This document shows, piece after piece, positions 45,572-55,072 of a DNA stretch of 59,092 bases (position 1 is its first letter; each line of letters opens with the position of its first letter). The stretch is from an uncultured Burkholderiales bacterium (lineage in GTDB: Bacteria > Pseudomonadota > Gammaproteobacteria > Burkholderiales > Burkholderiaceae_C): assembly GCA_903896615.1 (NCBI GenBank), contig CAITYM010000099.1, positions 1 through 59,092 on the forward strand. Direction: 5' to 3'. The position numbers were made by a program, and so were the translations under genes. A model generated the notes under the pieces. That model was not told where the DNA came from, did not search any database, and saw only the letters and a program-made list of their open reading frames with translations.

Positions 45572-46354
45572 TTATAGCCCTTTAAATATTGGTGTTCTTT
45601 TTTCTGCAAATGCTTTTCTGCCCTCCCTGTAGTCTTCGCTTGAATAACAAGCTTTAACCAACTCTCGCGCTTTGAGCAGATTCTTCTGCGACTCATCCAT
45701 TAGTGCTTGGCGCATTGCATATTTTGCCGCTGCCATCGTGAGTGGAGCGTTCTCAGAGACCATCTGAGCATAAGCCATAGTTTGAGCTTGAAGCTCAGCA
45801 ACGGGATGCACTTGGCTCACAAATCCCATCTGCAATGCGTCACTAGCATCAAATCTTCTTGCTGAAAAAAAGATATCCGCTGTATTGGCCAGACCCAATA
45901 TATCCATGAACCGCTTCACCCCTACTGGGTCATATCCTAGCCCTAAACGGGCAGCAGGCATTCTGAACTGCGCATCTTGTGCGCAAATCCTTACATCGCA
46001 GGAAGCTGCAAACCCTAGACCGCCCCCAAAGCAGTAACCCCTAATGCTCGCAATCACCGGTTTAGAGCAAATTATGGGGGCAGCGTAAGCTGCACTTACA
46101 CATGCGTTGTACTTCGTCTGAGCGTCCTCTGTGTCCCTTAATTTATCAAACTGAGATATATCTGCACCTGAAATAAATGCTTTTTCCCCGTCCCCTGAAA
46201 TCACAATCACCCTAACCTCTGGGTCATCATCAAAACTCTGCAAAGCTCCTGGTATGGCATACCACATATCCATCGTCATGGCATTCATTTTTTCCGGATT
46301 AGAGAGAATAATTTGAGCAATAGCTCCACTTTTATGCGTTATGACTTTTGACAT
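45572..46354 (-). CDS. Enoyl-CoA hydratase/isomerase family protein
   Basis: A 260-residue crotonase-fold protein. Oxyanion-hole motifs are AFISGADISQF and CFGGGLGFAASCDVRI. The first catalytic Glu of true hydratases is replaced here (GGLGFA rather than GGxELA), and the second region reads MPAARLGLGYD without the usual Glu. It may therefore catalyse another crotonase reaction, such as isomerisation, decarboxylation or hydrolysis of an acyl-CoA. It sits between the CoA-transferase (72 bp) and the binding protein (2 bp), one operon, which suggests it acts on the CoA ester made by the transferase. Confidence 0.82.
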   Translation of the reverse strand: MSKVITHKSGAIAQIILSNPEKMNAMTMDMWYAIPGALQSFDDDPEVRVIVISGDGEKAFISGADISQFDKLRDTEDAQTKYNACVSAAYAAPIICSKPVIASIRGYCFGGGLGFAASCDVRICAQDAQFRMPAARLGLGYDPVGVKRFMDILGLANTADIFFSARRFDASDALQMGFVSQVHPVAELQAQTMAYAQMVSENAPLTMAAAKYAMRQALMDESQKNLLKARELVKACYSSEDYREGRKAFAEKRTPIFKGL

Positions 46355-46426
46355 GAATTGATTAGGATAGAGTTAAAAAGAGATGGGATTGTGATAAAAA
46401 ATTTCTGGACTTGAAACCATAATTAC

Positions 46427-47608
46427 TCAGACCACACCTTTTGCAAAGTACATATCAATCGTGTGCTCAGACAGTCCTATTTCACTGAGTACTTCTCGCG
46501 TATGAGCACCTCTTAAGGGCGAGGCAGTTTTAAGGCTTGAGGGGGTTCTAGACAACTTTACCGGTTGATTGAGTAAATGCAGTTCGCCAAGTTCTGGGTG
46601 CTGGACAGGAGCACTTGCCCCGAGGTGCTTTACTTGTGGATCTGCAAAAACTTGATCCATCGTGTAAATAGGACCACACGGTACGCCGTGATTATTAAGT
46701 ATTTGCATCCACTCCTGGGTAGTTTTTACGCGCGTGGTTTTGTTAATTTCAAGGTTTAGACGGACTCTTGCTTTGGATCGCCCCGGACCCGTTTTAAATT
46801 CTTCGTCCACCAGTAAATCAGGTCGATCGATTGAGGCACAAAATTTCTCCCACATACCTAAGCCAGAAACTGCGATATTGATGTAACCATCTAAGGTTTG
46901 GTATGCAGAGGTGGGCATAAAGGTGGGATGATCATTACCCATTTGCTTTGCAACCTCACCAGACATTGTGAAGCGAGCAGCTTGGAAGTCCAACAAAGCA
47001 AGCCCCGCCTGCAAAAGGTTAGACTGAACCCATTGTCCTTCTCCGCTTACTTCGCGCTCAAGCAAAGCCGTTAATACGCCCATTGCCGCTAAAAAACCAG
47101 CGGCTACATCTGCTACTGCCGCCCCCACTCTCATTGGGCCCTCCCCTGGATTGCCGGTCACGGACATTAAGCCTGAGAGTCCTTGAGCGAGTTGATCAAA
47201 GCCGGGAAGATTTTCATAGGGCCCATCTTGGCCGAAACCCGAAATGCTTACAAGTATGATTTTGGGATTAATCAGTTTAAGACAATCGTAATCGATGCCT
47301 AGTCGAAACTTAACATCGGGTCTATAGTTCTCCACCACAACATCTGCCGTTTTAACCAACTCCAAAAAAACGGACAGCCCCTCCTTTGACTTTAGGTTCA
47401 AAGTCATCGAACGTTTATTTCTGTGCAAATTTTGGAAATCAGAGCTCTCCCTAGGACCCGCTAAATCCTCTGGATTCACGTTTTCGATTTTAATCACGTC
47501 AGCGCCAAAATCCGCCAACTGACGAACGCAAGCTGGGCCGGCGCGAACTCGAGACAAATCAAGAACCCTAAAACGCGACAACGCACTAGAGGCGGAAATT
47601 TTTGACAT
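46427..47608 (-). CDS. CaiB/BaiF family CoA-transferase
   Basis: A 393-residue class III CoA-transferase that moves CoA between carboxylic acids through an Asp-bound acyl intermediate. Signatures: RVLDLSRVRAGPACVRQLAD, HRNKRSMTLNLK, VENYRPDV and PGFDQLAQGLSG with a candidate catalytic Asp138. It is the first gene of the minus-strand catabolic cluster and is followed by a crotonase-fold gene. The acid it activates is unknown; a hydroxy or branched dicarboxylate fits the neighbours. The region upstream (47609-47733) is the likely promoter site. Confidence 0.88.
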   Translation of the reverse strand: MSKISASSALSRFRVLDLSRVRAGPACVRQLADFGADVIKIENVNPEDLAGPRESSDFQNLHRNKRSMTLNLKSKEGLSVFLELVKTADVVVENYRPDVKFRLGIDYDCLKLINPKIILVSISGFGQDGPYENLPGFDQLAQGLSGLMSVTGNPGEGPMRVGAAVADVAAGFLAAMGVLTALLEREVSGEGQWVQSNLLQAGLALLDFQAARFTMSGEVAKQMGNDHPTFMPTSAYQTLDGYINIAVSGLGMWEKFCASIDRPDLLVDEEFKTGPGRSKARVRLNLEINKTTRVKTTQEWMQILNNHGVPCGPIYTMDQVFADPQVKHLGASAPVQHPELGELHLLNQPVKLSRTPSSLKTASPLRGAHTREVLSEIGLSEHTIDMYFAKGVV

Positions 47609-47733
47609 ACAAAGAGTGCCTACTACCCTTATACGGGGTTGGAAAAGTTTCTAAAATATCATCCGTTTATACTCTATAGTGGGTAGCTTGCATCTTAATG
47701 AAAACCCACACATATTCACAAGGCTAATTGGCT

Positions 47734-48117
47734 ATGGAAGATTTTTCAGTTTGGAATTGGGTCATACTGACTCTAATTTTGTTGCCCTTTGTCTTTGGAT
47801 TCGCACTCGTTGGTCTACAAAGGAAAGTACTTATTCGACACCCCGCCTCGGGAATCGTTAAAAACGGCTATGTGGGTTGGTCATGGAGTTATTTGGTATT
47901 TGGCTGGTTTGTGCCTGTTTACCGGGGTGAGATATCGGTCGGTATGTTCCATTTAGTGTTGACTTTCTTTACCTTTGGATTTTTTCAACTCATCATGTCT
48001 TTCTTGTATAACAAACAGTACATGACCCGTTTGCTAACTGCGGGTTGGGTATTAGCAGACACTGATGAAAACAATGCTTATGCAATGTATAAACTTAACA
48101 TTGCTGCATTTAACTAG
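47734..48117 (+). CDS. Small membrane protein, HrgC-like
   Basis: A 127-residue protein from the ATG at 47734. A TTG two codons earlier is less likely, because AAGG near 47720 is well spaced for the ATG. It has a span at about 8-26, then a motif IRHPASGIVKNGYVGWSWSY followed by VFGWFVPVYRGEISVGMF and two further spans (LVLTFFTFGFFQLIMSFLYN). The GWSW...FGWFVPxYRGE pattern recurs in small proteins often labelled HrgC or uncharacterised. Function unknown. A single gene, convergent with the methyltransferase. Confidence 0.7.
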   Translation: MEDFSVWNWVILTLILLPFVFGFALVGLQRKVLIRHPASGIVKNGYVGWSWSYLVFGWFVPVYRGEISVGMFHLVLTFFTFGFFQLIMSFLYNKQYMTRLLTAGWVLADTDENNAYAMYKLNIAAFN

Positions 48118-48161
48118 CCTGGAAAGCCCTTTGTCACTAATTAAGGCAAGATAATTCGCAG

Positions 48162-48845
48162 CTAGCCCTCTTCCCTAAGAAAATTTAGCAACCGTCCTCT
48201 ATAAGGGCTGTAATCGAATAATGGGCCTTTAAGCATGGACTGTGTTAGAGAGAATCCGTAGTTCTTCATGATCTTACAGAACGCTGAGCTGTTGCCTCGG
48301 TTTGGATCAACGATTAAAACTTGTGCGCTTGGCATGGCGTGTAGTTGGATAAACTGAGCAAGGTTAGACGGGTACATTCTGTCGTACAAAACATCGCTAC
48401 CAATAATGAGTGAGAACTTACCTAATAGAGGATTCTCCCTAAACCAATGACCCACAGAGTATTTCATTGAGGGCAATTGATTTAAAGCAAGGTTATGCTT
48501 TAGGAATGTCTCAGTAAGAGGATGACAGTCACTTGCTGTGATGTCCCCGAGTCTTCTGTGAATAACAAGACTGGCGAGCGCCAAGCCACAACCAATCTCT
48601 AAAATTGGGCCTATCGGTAATACCCAGTTTTGCATTAAGTTGGCGAGTTTTTGTTCAGACGGCCAAACAAGTCCAAACAGTGGCCACTGGGCGGAGGAGA
48701 TGCCTAAGGCTTGTGCGATACCTTCGTCATCTGAGAACTGCATACGGTCAAGTAATGAACGAATCTCAAGCGAGTTGCCCCCATCTACATCGATGCTCTC
48801 AACCTTAATTTTGTAGCTTGTCTGCTCACCCAAAGGGTGAGCCAT
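48162..48845 (-). CDS. Class I SAM-dependent methyltransferase, translationally coupled to infA
   Basis: A 227-residue methyltransferase. Motif I reads ILEIGCGLALASLVIH, then TASDCHP for the ribose-binding acidic residue, and LIIGSDVLYDR as motif post-II. This is the pattern of the nicotinamide N-methyltransferase-like / protein-lysine methyltransferase group (COG3897). The ATG at 48845 shares one base with the infA stop (TGATG), so translation is coupled. A TTG one codon earlier is the other option. Pairing with IF-1 makes a ribosomal or translation-factor substrate worth testing, but no substrate can be read from sequence. Confidence 0.83.
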   Translation of the reverse strand: MAHPLGEQTSYKIKVESIDVDGGNSLEIRSLLDRMQFSDDEGIAQALGISSAQWPLFGLVWPSEQKLANLMQNWVLPIGPILEIGCGLALASLVIHRRLGDITASDCHPLTETFLKHNLALNQLPSMKYSVGHWFRENPLLGKFSLIIGSDVLYDRMYPSNLAQFIQLHAMPSAQVLIVDPNRGNSSAFCKIMKNYGFSLTQSMLKGPLFDYSPYRGRLLNFLREEG

Positions 48846-49111
48846 CAATAAGTCTTACGCTTAGGCGCATGCCCAGAAGAGGGGCCTTTACCCGCTATGT
48901 GTCTAAAGGTAATCCGCCCCTTAGTCATATCGTAGGGTGAAAGCTCAAGCGTGACCTTATCCCCAGCTAATATTCGAATATGGTGCATTCTCATCTTACC
49001 TGCTGTGTAAGCAATAAGTCCATGTCCGTTGTCAAGCATCACTCTATATCTGGAGTCGGGTAAAACTTCATTCACCACACCATTCATCTCCAACATCTCT
49101 TCTTTAGCCAT
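48845..49111 (-). CDS. infA: Translation initiation factor IF-1, C-terminally extended form
   Basis: An 88-residue S1/OB-fold protein that blocks the ribosomal A site during initiation. I start at the ATG at 49111 ([11 protein letters not shown]), which follows AAGGAG at good spacing. An in-frame ATG at 49183 would add 24 residues with no match to the family. Core motifs: [34 protein letters not shown] and GRITFRH. The last 15 residues ([14 protein letters not shown] region) extend beyond the 72 residues of E. coli IF-1, typical of the second infA copy of many Burkholderiales. Translationally coupled to the downstream methyltransferase. Confidence 0.94.
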   Translation of the reverse strand: MAKEEMLEMNGVVNEVLPDSRYRVMLDNGHGLIAYTAGKMRMHHIRILAGDKVTLELSPYDMTKGRITFRHIAGKGPSSGHAPKRKTY

Positions 49112-49512
49112 ATCCCACTCCTTTGGGGTCAACAGAACAGCTTTCTGAGTGACCAAATCTAGTAAATGATTTGCAAATTGCAAACCGCATTCATGCTTGC
49201 TTATAAAAAGTGGGAGTAAGTTTTAGACCTGCCCCCCTAAGGGCGAAGCTCAAGAGGGCGGGGATGGTGAGAGGGAGATAACTTGGTCCACTAGGGGCTG
49301 GCAAAAATCATTCACCAGGAGTGGGTTAAGCACAGGTCAACCGAACAACAACTACACGACTTGAATATCGAAGCCAGTACTATGCCAGTAAATGGATCAC
49401 ATAGCAACCAAATATGCTGTTATATGATAAATATAGCTAAAAAAAGGCAAATACACGCTCTAAACACATAAGTTAGACCTCGTTATTTGCCTCTCAGATA
49501 CACGATTTGTGC
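49112..49512. other. 401-base gap between infA and thiC
   Basis: Holds the infA ribosome site and promoter side, a small GC-rich inverted repeat near 49234-49250, and the thiC terminator (49439-49492). A plus-strand frame without a start codon runs from 49295 to a stop at 49469-49471. Its translation (EWVKHRSTEQQLHDLNIEAS in part) reads like protein, but it has no ATG or ribosome site. It may be a decayed gene remnant or chance. Confidence 0.4.
49439..49492 (-). terminator. Rho-independent terminator of thiC
   Basis: On the minus strand AGGCAAATA (49492-49484) pairs with TATTTGCCT (49453-49445), extended by ACG/CGT with one bulged base, across a loop of about 25 bases. A run of seven T (49445-49439) follows. 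It starts 20 bp after the thiC stop. Confidence 0.8.
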
Positions 49513-51444
<1,932 letters not shown>

Positions 51445-51445
51445 T

Positions 51446-51482
51446 CATTTGTTATGCTGAAATAGTTCCGCCATAACAAATG
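51446..51482 (-). promoter_or_regulatory. Leader hairpin between TPP riboswitch and thiC
   Basis: CATTTGTTATG (51446-51456) and CATAACAAATG (51472-51482) form a perfect 11-bp inverted repeat with a 15-base loop, just downstream of the riboswitch on the minus strand. No T-run follows, so it is more likely part of an expression platform acting on translation or folding than a simple terminator. Confidence 0.6.
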
Positions 51483-51488
51483 CCAGTG

Positions 51489-51585
51489 AGTTGCCCTCTC
51501 CTTACGCCGGTGTGAACCGGATCAAGTTTTCGGGTTTGGTGATCCATCTCAGCACGCACAATGCGTACACCCCGGAGTACACAGG
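51489..51585 (-). promoter_or_regulatory. TPP riboswitch (THI box)
   Basis: On the minus strand the conserved aptamer pieces occur in order: ACTCCGGGGTG, GCTGAGATGG, a paired AAACCCG region, GAACTTGATC-like CTTGATCCGGTT, CACACCGGCG and TAAGGAGAGGG. This is the thiamine-pyrophosphate aptamer. High thiamine pyrophosphate should shut down thiC, which starts about 84 bases downstream. Confidence 0.93.
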
Positions 51586-51899
51586 CATTGTAGTGGGTTG
51601 AATGATTTCACGTTGAAAAGTTTTCAAAGGCAAAATAAAAACACTATCTGAATACAAAAGAACTAATTACGTCGATGCATGTTCGATATGTCGGGTAAAA
51701 AAAACCGCCTACTGACCAATGGTTATTGAAATGCAAACTTAAGGGCGATACTGACCCAAACTTATGTGAAAATAAACGCTGTTGGCCAAAAATCTGAAGG
51801 TTTGATCACCCACGGCCTGTACCTCAAATTTCATTTAAGAACTGAAGAGCCCCTTTTGCCCGAACACCCTTTAACTTTTACTGCAATTTACCTTTGACA
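51586..51899. other. Divergent intergenic region upstream of thiC and the tandem-sensor channel
   Basis: About 314 bases with no gene. It must hold the thiC promoter (upstream of the riboswitch, minus strand) and the channel promoter. No clear repeat or promoter pair was identified. Confidence 0.5.
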
Positions 51900-53555
51900 A
51901 TGAGTACTGCCTCTCATTCCAGTCAGCTGAACTCTACTCAGTCTAACTCGCTGTTGCTGACGGATGCCTTAGCACGCTGTACCACCGTGCGCCAAAAAGT
52001 CTATACCTACCTACTAGACCCAGAAGTCGAGAACAACAAACACCAGCAGGTTGATGGATGGATAAGTTTCTTAATCATCAGCAACCTTTTTGCACTAGTG
52101 GTGGAGCGCATACCAGCGATCTTTGAACCACATCAGCAGTTATTTCATGCATTTGATGTATTCTCAGTTATTGTCTTCACAATCGAGTACTTAACTCGGT
52201 TATATCTCGCCCCAGAGGATAAAGAGTTCAAAAGTAAATGGTCTGCCAGAACCGCTTATGTATTCAGCCCTTTTGCTGTTATTGATTTCTTAGCAGTTGC
52301 GCCTTTTTACTTTCAAGCGTTCCTACCCGTAGACCTGAGGGTCCTTAGATTCCTTAGATTACTGAGGATGTTGAAACTCTTTAGAGTACTCATTCCTGCA
52401 TACCATGAGTTTATGGAACTCAACGCCCATAGAACACTGCGTCAAAAAATGTATTCACTTGTTTTCCCTAGTGAATTCGGCGGCGCAATCCATGAGATGT
52501 TTGAGAGTGTTATCGCCTGGTGGGTTGTTATTTCTGTGTTTGCAGTTATCCTTGAATCCGTTGAGTCAATTCATTTTGTACTGAGCACTCAATTTATTAT
52601 TATTGACTCCATAGCTGTAGGTTTATTCAGCATTGAGTACTTCCTAAAGCTCTATTCTTGTGTTGAAGACCCAGTGTTTAAGAAATGGTTTTCTGGGCGG
52701 GTAAAGCACTCATTGAAATTCTCATCAATTATTGATTTTCTTGCGATTTTGCCCTTCTTCTTGGAATTATTTTTACACCACTTATTTGATTTACGTTTTC
52801 TTCGAGTTTTTAGACTCATGAGACTACTAAAGATCACCAAACAAAATAATTCCACAGCTGTACTAAAAAGGGTATTCACACGCGAGACACCCATTTTGGC
52901 CGCCGCGCTTTTTGTAATGATGTTGATGGTTGTCTTAGCCGCAAGCCTTGCCTACTTAATGGAGCATGACAGTCAACCCGATAAATATGAAAATATACCG
53001 AGCTCAATTTACTGGGCCGTAATTACGCTTAGCTCGGTGGGTTACGGTGACTTAACACCCGTAACGCCAGTGGGTCGGGTCATGACTATTTTAATGGCCG
53101 TCATTGGAGTCGGCATTTTTGCAATTCCATCTGCATTACTAGCCTCTTCATTTGCGGATGAGTTACACGCTGACAAAAACAACCTTGCCATCGCTCTTTA
53201 TCATCGCCTCAAAATGGGGCTGCCGGTTGACCCTAAAGATGACTTTGTCATCAGCGAAGGTAAACGACTCAATCTGTCTCCTGAACAGCTAAAAGGAGTT
53301 ATCGATAAAGTACTGTACGATTTCAAAATTACAGAGGACCTTGTTCCTCAACCCTTACTGGAAATCGCAAACAATACGGACCAAGCTCTTGAGCATTTCG
53401 TTAAAAAACTATCCAGAATACGGCAACTTGGTATATTGGTGCAGCATGAACCCGGTGAAACTATGCAACGGCTCTCTGCCCTTCTAAGTCCTAGTGAAGC
53501 TGAACTTTGGAAAATGATTCAGGGCTCGGATCAATTTTTAAACACTTCAACCTAA
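51900..53555 (+). CDS. Ion channel with two tandem voltage-sensor domains and one K+ pore
   Basis: A 551-residue membrane protein from the ATG at 51900 (TTG at 51894 is the alternative). First voltage sensor: S1 55-72, S2 81-103, S3 122-140, and S4 145-164 with Arg147, 150, 153, 156, Lys159, Arg162 at every third position. Second sensor: S1 203-220, S2 230-252, S3 273-292, S4 297-312 with Arg299, 302, 305, 308, Lys311. Then one pore: S5 332-354, pore helix and filter SVGYGD (379-384), S6 392-416. A 135-residue helical cytoplasmic tail follows, with no RCK or cyclic-nucleotide motif. Each sensor is preceded by a similar helix (RQKVYTYLLDPE at 31, RQKMYSLVFPSE at 181), so the module was duplicated. 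K+ selectivity is expected; gating is unknown. Confidence 0.9.
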   Translation: MSTASHSSQLNSTQSNSLLLTDALARCTTVRQKVYTYLLDPEVENNKHQQVDGWISFLIISNLFALVVERIPAIFEPHQQLFHAFDVFSVIVFTIEYLTRLYLAPEDKEFKSKWSARTAYVFSPFAVIDFLAVAPFYFQAFLPVDLRVLRFLRLLRMLKLFRVLIPAYHEFMELNAHRTLRQKMYSLVFPSEFGGAIHEMFESVIAWWVVISVFAVILESVESIHFVLSTQFIIIDSIAVGLFSIEYFLKLYSCVEDPVFKKWFSGRVKHSLKFSSIIDFLAILPFFLELFLHHLFDLRFLRVFRLMRLLKITKQNNSTAVLKRVFTRETPILAAALFVMMLMVVLAASLAYLMEHDSQPDKYENIPSSIYWAVITLSSVGYGDLTPVTPVGRVMTILMAVIGVGIFAIPSALLASSFADELHADKNNLAIALYHRLKMGLPVDPKDDFVISEGKRLNLSPEQLKGVIDKVLYDFKITEDLVPQPLLEIANNTDQALEHFVKKLSRIRQLGILVQHEPGETMQRLSALLSPSEAELWKMIQGSDQFLNTST

Positions 53556-53584
53556 TAATTTACCTCTCCCAAAAAAGACCCCAT

Positions 53585-53920
53585 ATGAGCGCTCAAATAA
53601 CAACGCATTCACCCTCCTTTGCTACGGCTGCACAAATAAACCCAACTGATTTAGCTGACATAGTTGCCCTGGGATACAAAACCATCATCTGCAACCGTCC
53701 AGACGGCGAAGGTGGTCCAGATCAACCAAGTTCCATCGCAATGAAGGCAGAAGCGGAAAAGTTAGGATTAGAGTTTCACAGTATCCCATTTACGAGCGGA
53801 CAACTCACAGCAGAGTTGGTGAAGGAATTTGCTGATGTCATAAAGAATGCAAAAGGTCCAGTGCTAGCGTATTGCCGAAGTGGTGCAAGATCGACTCAGA
53901 TTTGGAGTCTAGGACAATAA
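53585..53920 (+). CDS. TIGR01244-type phosphatase/sulfurtransferase domain protein (beta-lactamase-hydrolase-like family)
   Basis: A 111-residue protein from the ATG at 53585 (MSAQITTHS). The frame is open further upstream into the channel gene, but that part is unrelated. It has the DSP-like fold pattern ATAAQINPTDLADIVALGYK, NRPDGEG and the active-site loop CRSGARS with Cys97 and Arg102. Members occur alone or fused to metallo-beta-lactamase/persulfide dioxygenase domains and are linked to sulfide handling. It lies 29 bp after the channel gene and may be co-transcribed. Four bases separate it from the convergent CorA-like gene. Confidence 0.8.
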   Translation: MSAQITTHSPSFATAAQINPTDLADIVALGYKTIICNRPDGEGGPDQPSSIAMKAEAEKLGLEFHSIPFTSGQLTAELVKEFADVIKNAKGPVLAYCRSGARSTQIWSLGQ

Positions 53921-53924
53921 TGGA

Positions 53925-55034
53925 TCAATGATCCCCAAGGTACTTTTTCCTCCAAAAGAAAAATACGGAAAATAGACTAATCAAAGCCATAATGAAAATG
54001 GTCCAAAATACTCCATTCTCAGAATGGATATAGGGAAAGTTTTCAAAGTTCATACCAAAGAAGCCTGTAATCAAATTGAGCGGCAAAAATATTGCCGTCA
54101 AAACAGTCAGCGTTCTCATTATGTCGTTCGTTCTGTTACTTTGTGCATTGAAATGCATTTGAACAGCAGTTTCTGCACTCTGCTCGAGTCGTCTCACATG
54201 ATGAACGACCCGTTCAATGTGCTCTAAAACATCCCTGCTTCTAAGCTTTAAAAGCTCCAACTCTTTTGGCGTTGTCTCGGACTCTTTTGCTGTGGCGTCA
54301 AGTGAGTCGATCCAGTCTTGAACCGCAGAGCGCTGATCCTCACTAATTTCATCTAATAGATGAAGCGATAGTCTTGCATCCAACAAAGCATTCCAGTTCT
54401 TAAAGCGGGTTCTGGGGTTTAGCAACTCACTTTGCCAATGGTCAAGTTGGCGAGTCAGCTCGCGCCGCAAATTCAGATATCCATCAACCATCTGACTCAC
54501 AATTCGCAGCATTAAATCCGAGGGGTTGTGGGGTACTCTATTTATTGACGCATTGGCGCTTGAGTTGACGGTATTTATCGAGTTCAGCAACCTTATCGCA
54601 AAACTATCCCGAACCGAACAGTCGGTAGGGTGTACAGTTAATAATATGCCTGGCAGAACTAGAAAAGCTACTGGACTTGTGTCAATTTTACGCAGAACAG
54701 GCGGTCCTGAACGCTGACTTGGAGTGTGAAGTATTGTTCCTGGGGAACTCAAATCTGTCTCACTTTGCCCAGAAGCAAGTCGCCTAAATACCAGTAAATC
54801 ATACTCTGAGGTGAAGTCAAAATGCGAGGGCAATTGATTATTCAAAATATCCGTAAGATGCAGATCTACAATCTGTACTTGGCACAGTTTATCCAAAGTT
54901 GCCTGAACGGACTGTTGAAGCACCTCAAATTCTCGCCTAGCAAATGCCATCCACAGATAACCCGAAGTGGGCATCATTGTTGGTAGCTCATTACTTTCAT
55001 GGATTGAATTTTGTGTTATCGTAAATATTCTCAT
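53925..55034 (-). CDS. CorA-type divalent metal ion transporter
   Basis: A 369-residue protein. It has a large cytoplasmic N-terminal domain with a long helix (about 200-300), then two C-terminal membrane spans. The family signature GMN at 327-329 (FFGMNFENFP) lies between them, and a basic C-terminus (WRKKYLGDH) follows. It should form a pentameric channel for Mg2+, Co2+, Ni2+ or Zn2+ in the inner membrane. The N-terminal domain diverges from E. coli CorA and is closer to the ZntB/CorA-like group, so ion choice and direction are not settled. Divergent from the response regulator gene with only 38 bp between the starts. Confidence 0.86.
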   Translation of the reverse strand: MRIFTITQNSIHESNELPTMMPTSGYLWMAFARREFEVLQQSVQATLDKLCQVQIVDLHLTDILNNQLPSHFDFTSEYDLLVFRRLASGQSETDLSSPGTILHTPSQRSGPPVLRKIDTSPVAFLVLPGILLTVHPTDCSVRDSFAIRLLNSINTVNSSANASINRVPHNPSDLMLRIVSQMVDGYLNLRRELTRQLDHWQSELLNPRTRFKNWNALLDARLSLHLLDEISEDQRSAVQDWIDSLDATAKESETTPKELELLKLRSRDVLEHIERVVHHVRRLEQSAETAVQMHFNAQSNRTNDIMRTLTVLTAIFLPLNLITGFFGMNFENFPYIHSENGVFWTIFIMALISLFSVFFFWRKKYLGDH

Positions 55035-55072
55035 CCTAATATCTTACACAATTTTTGTGAACACTTTAGAAT

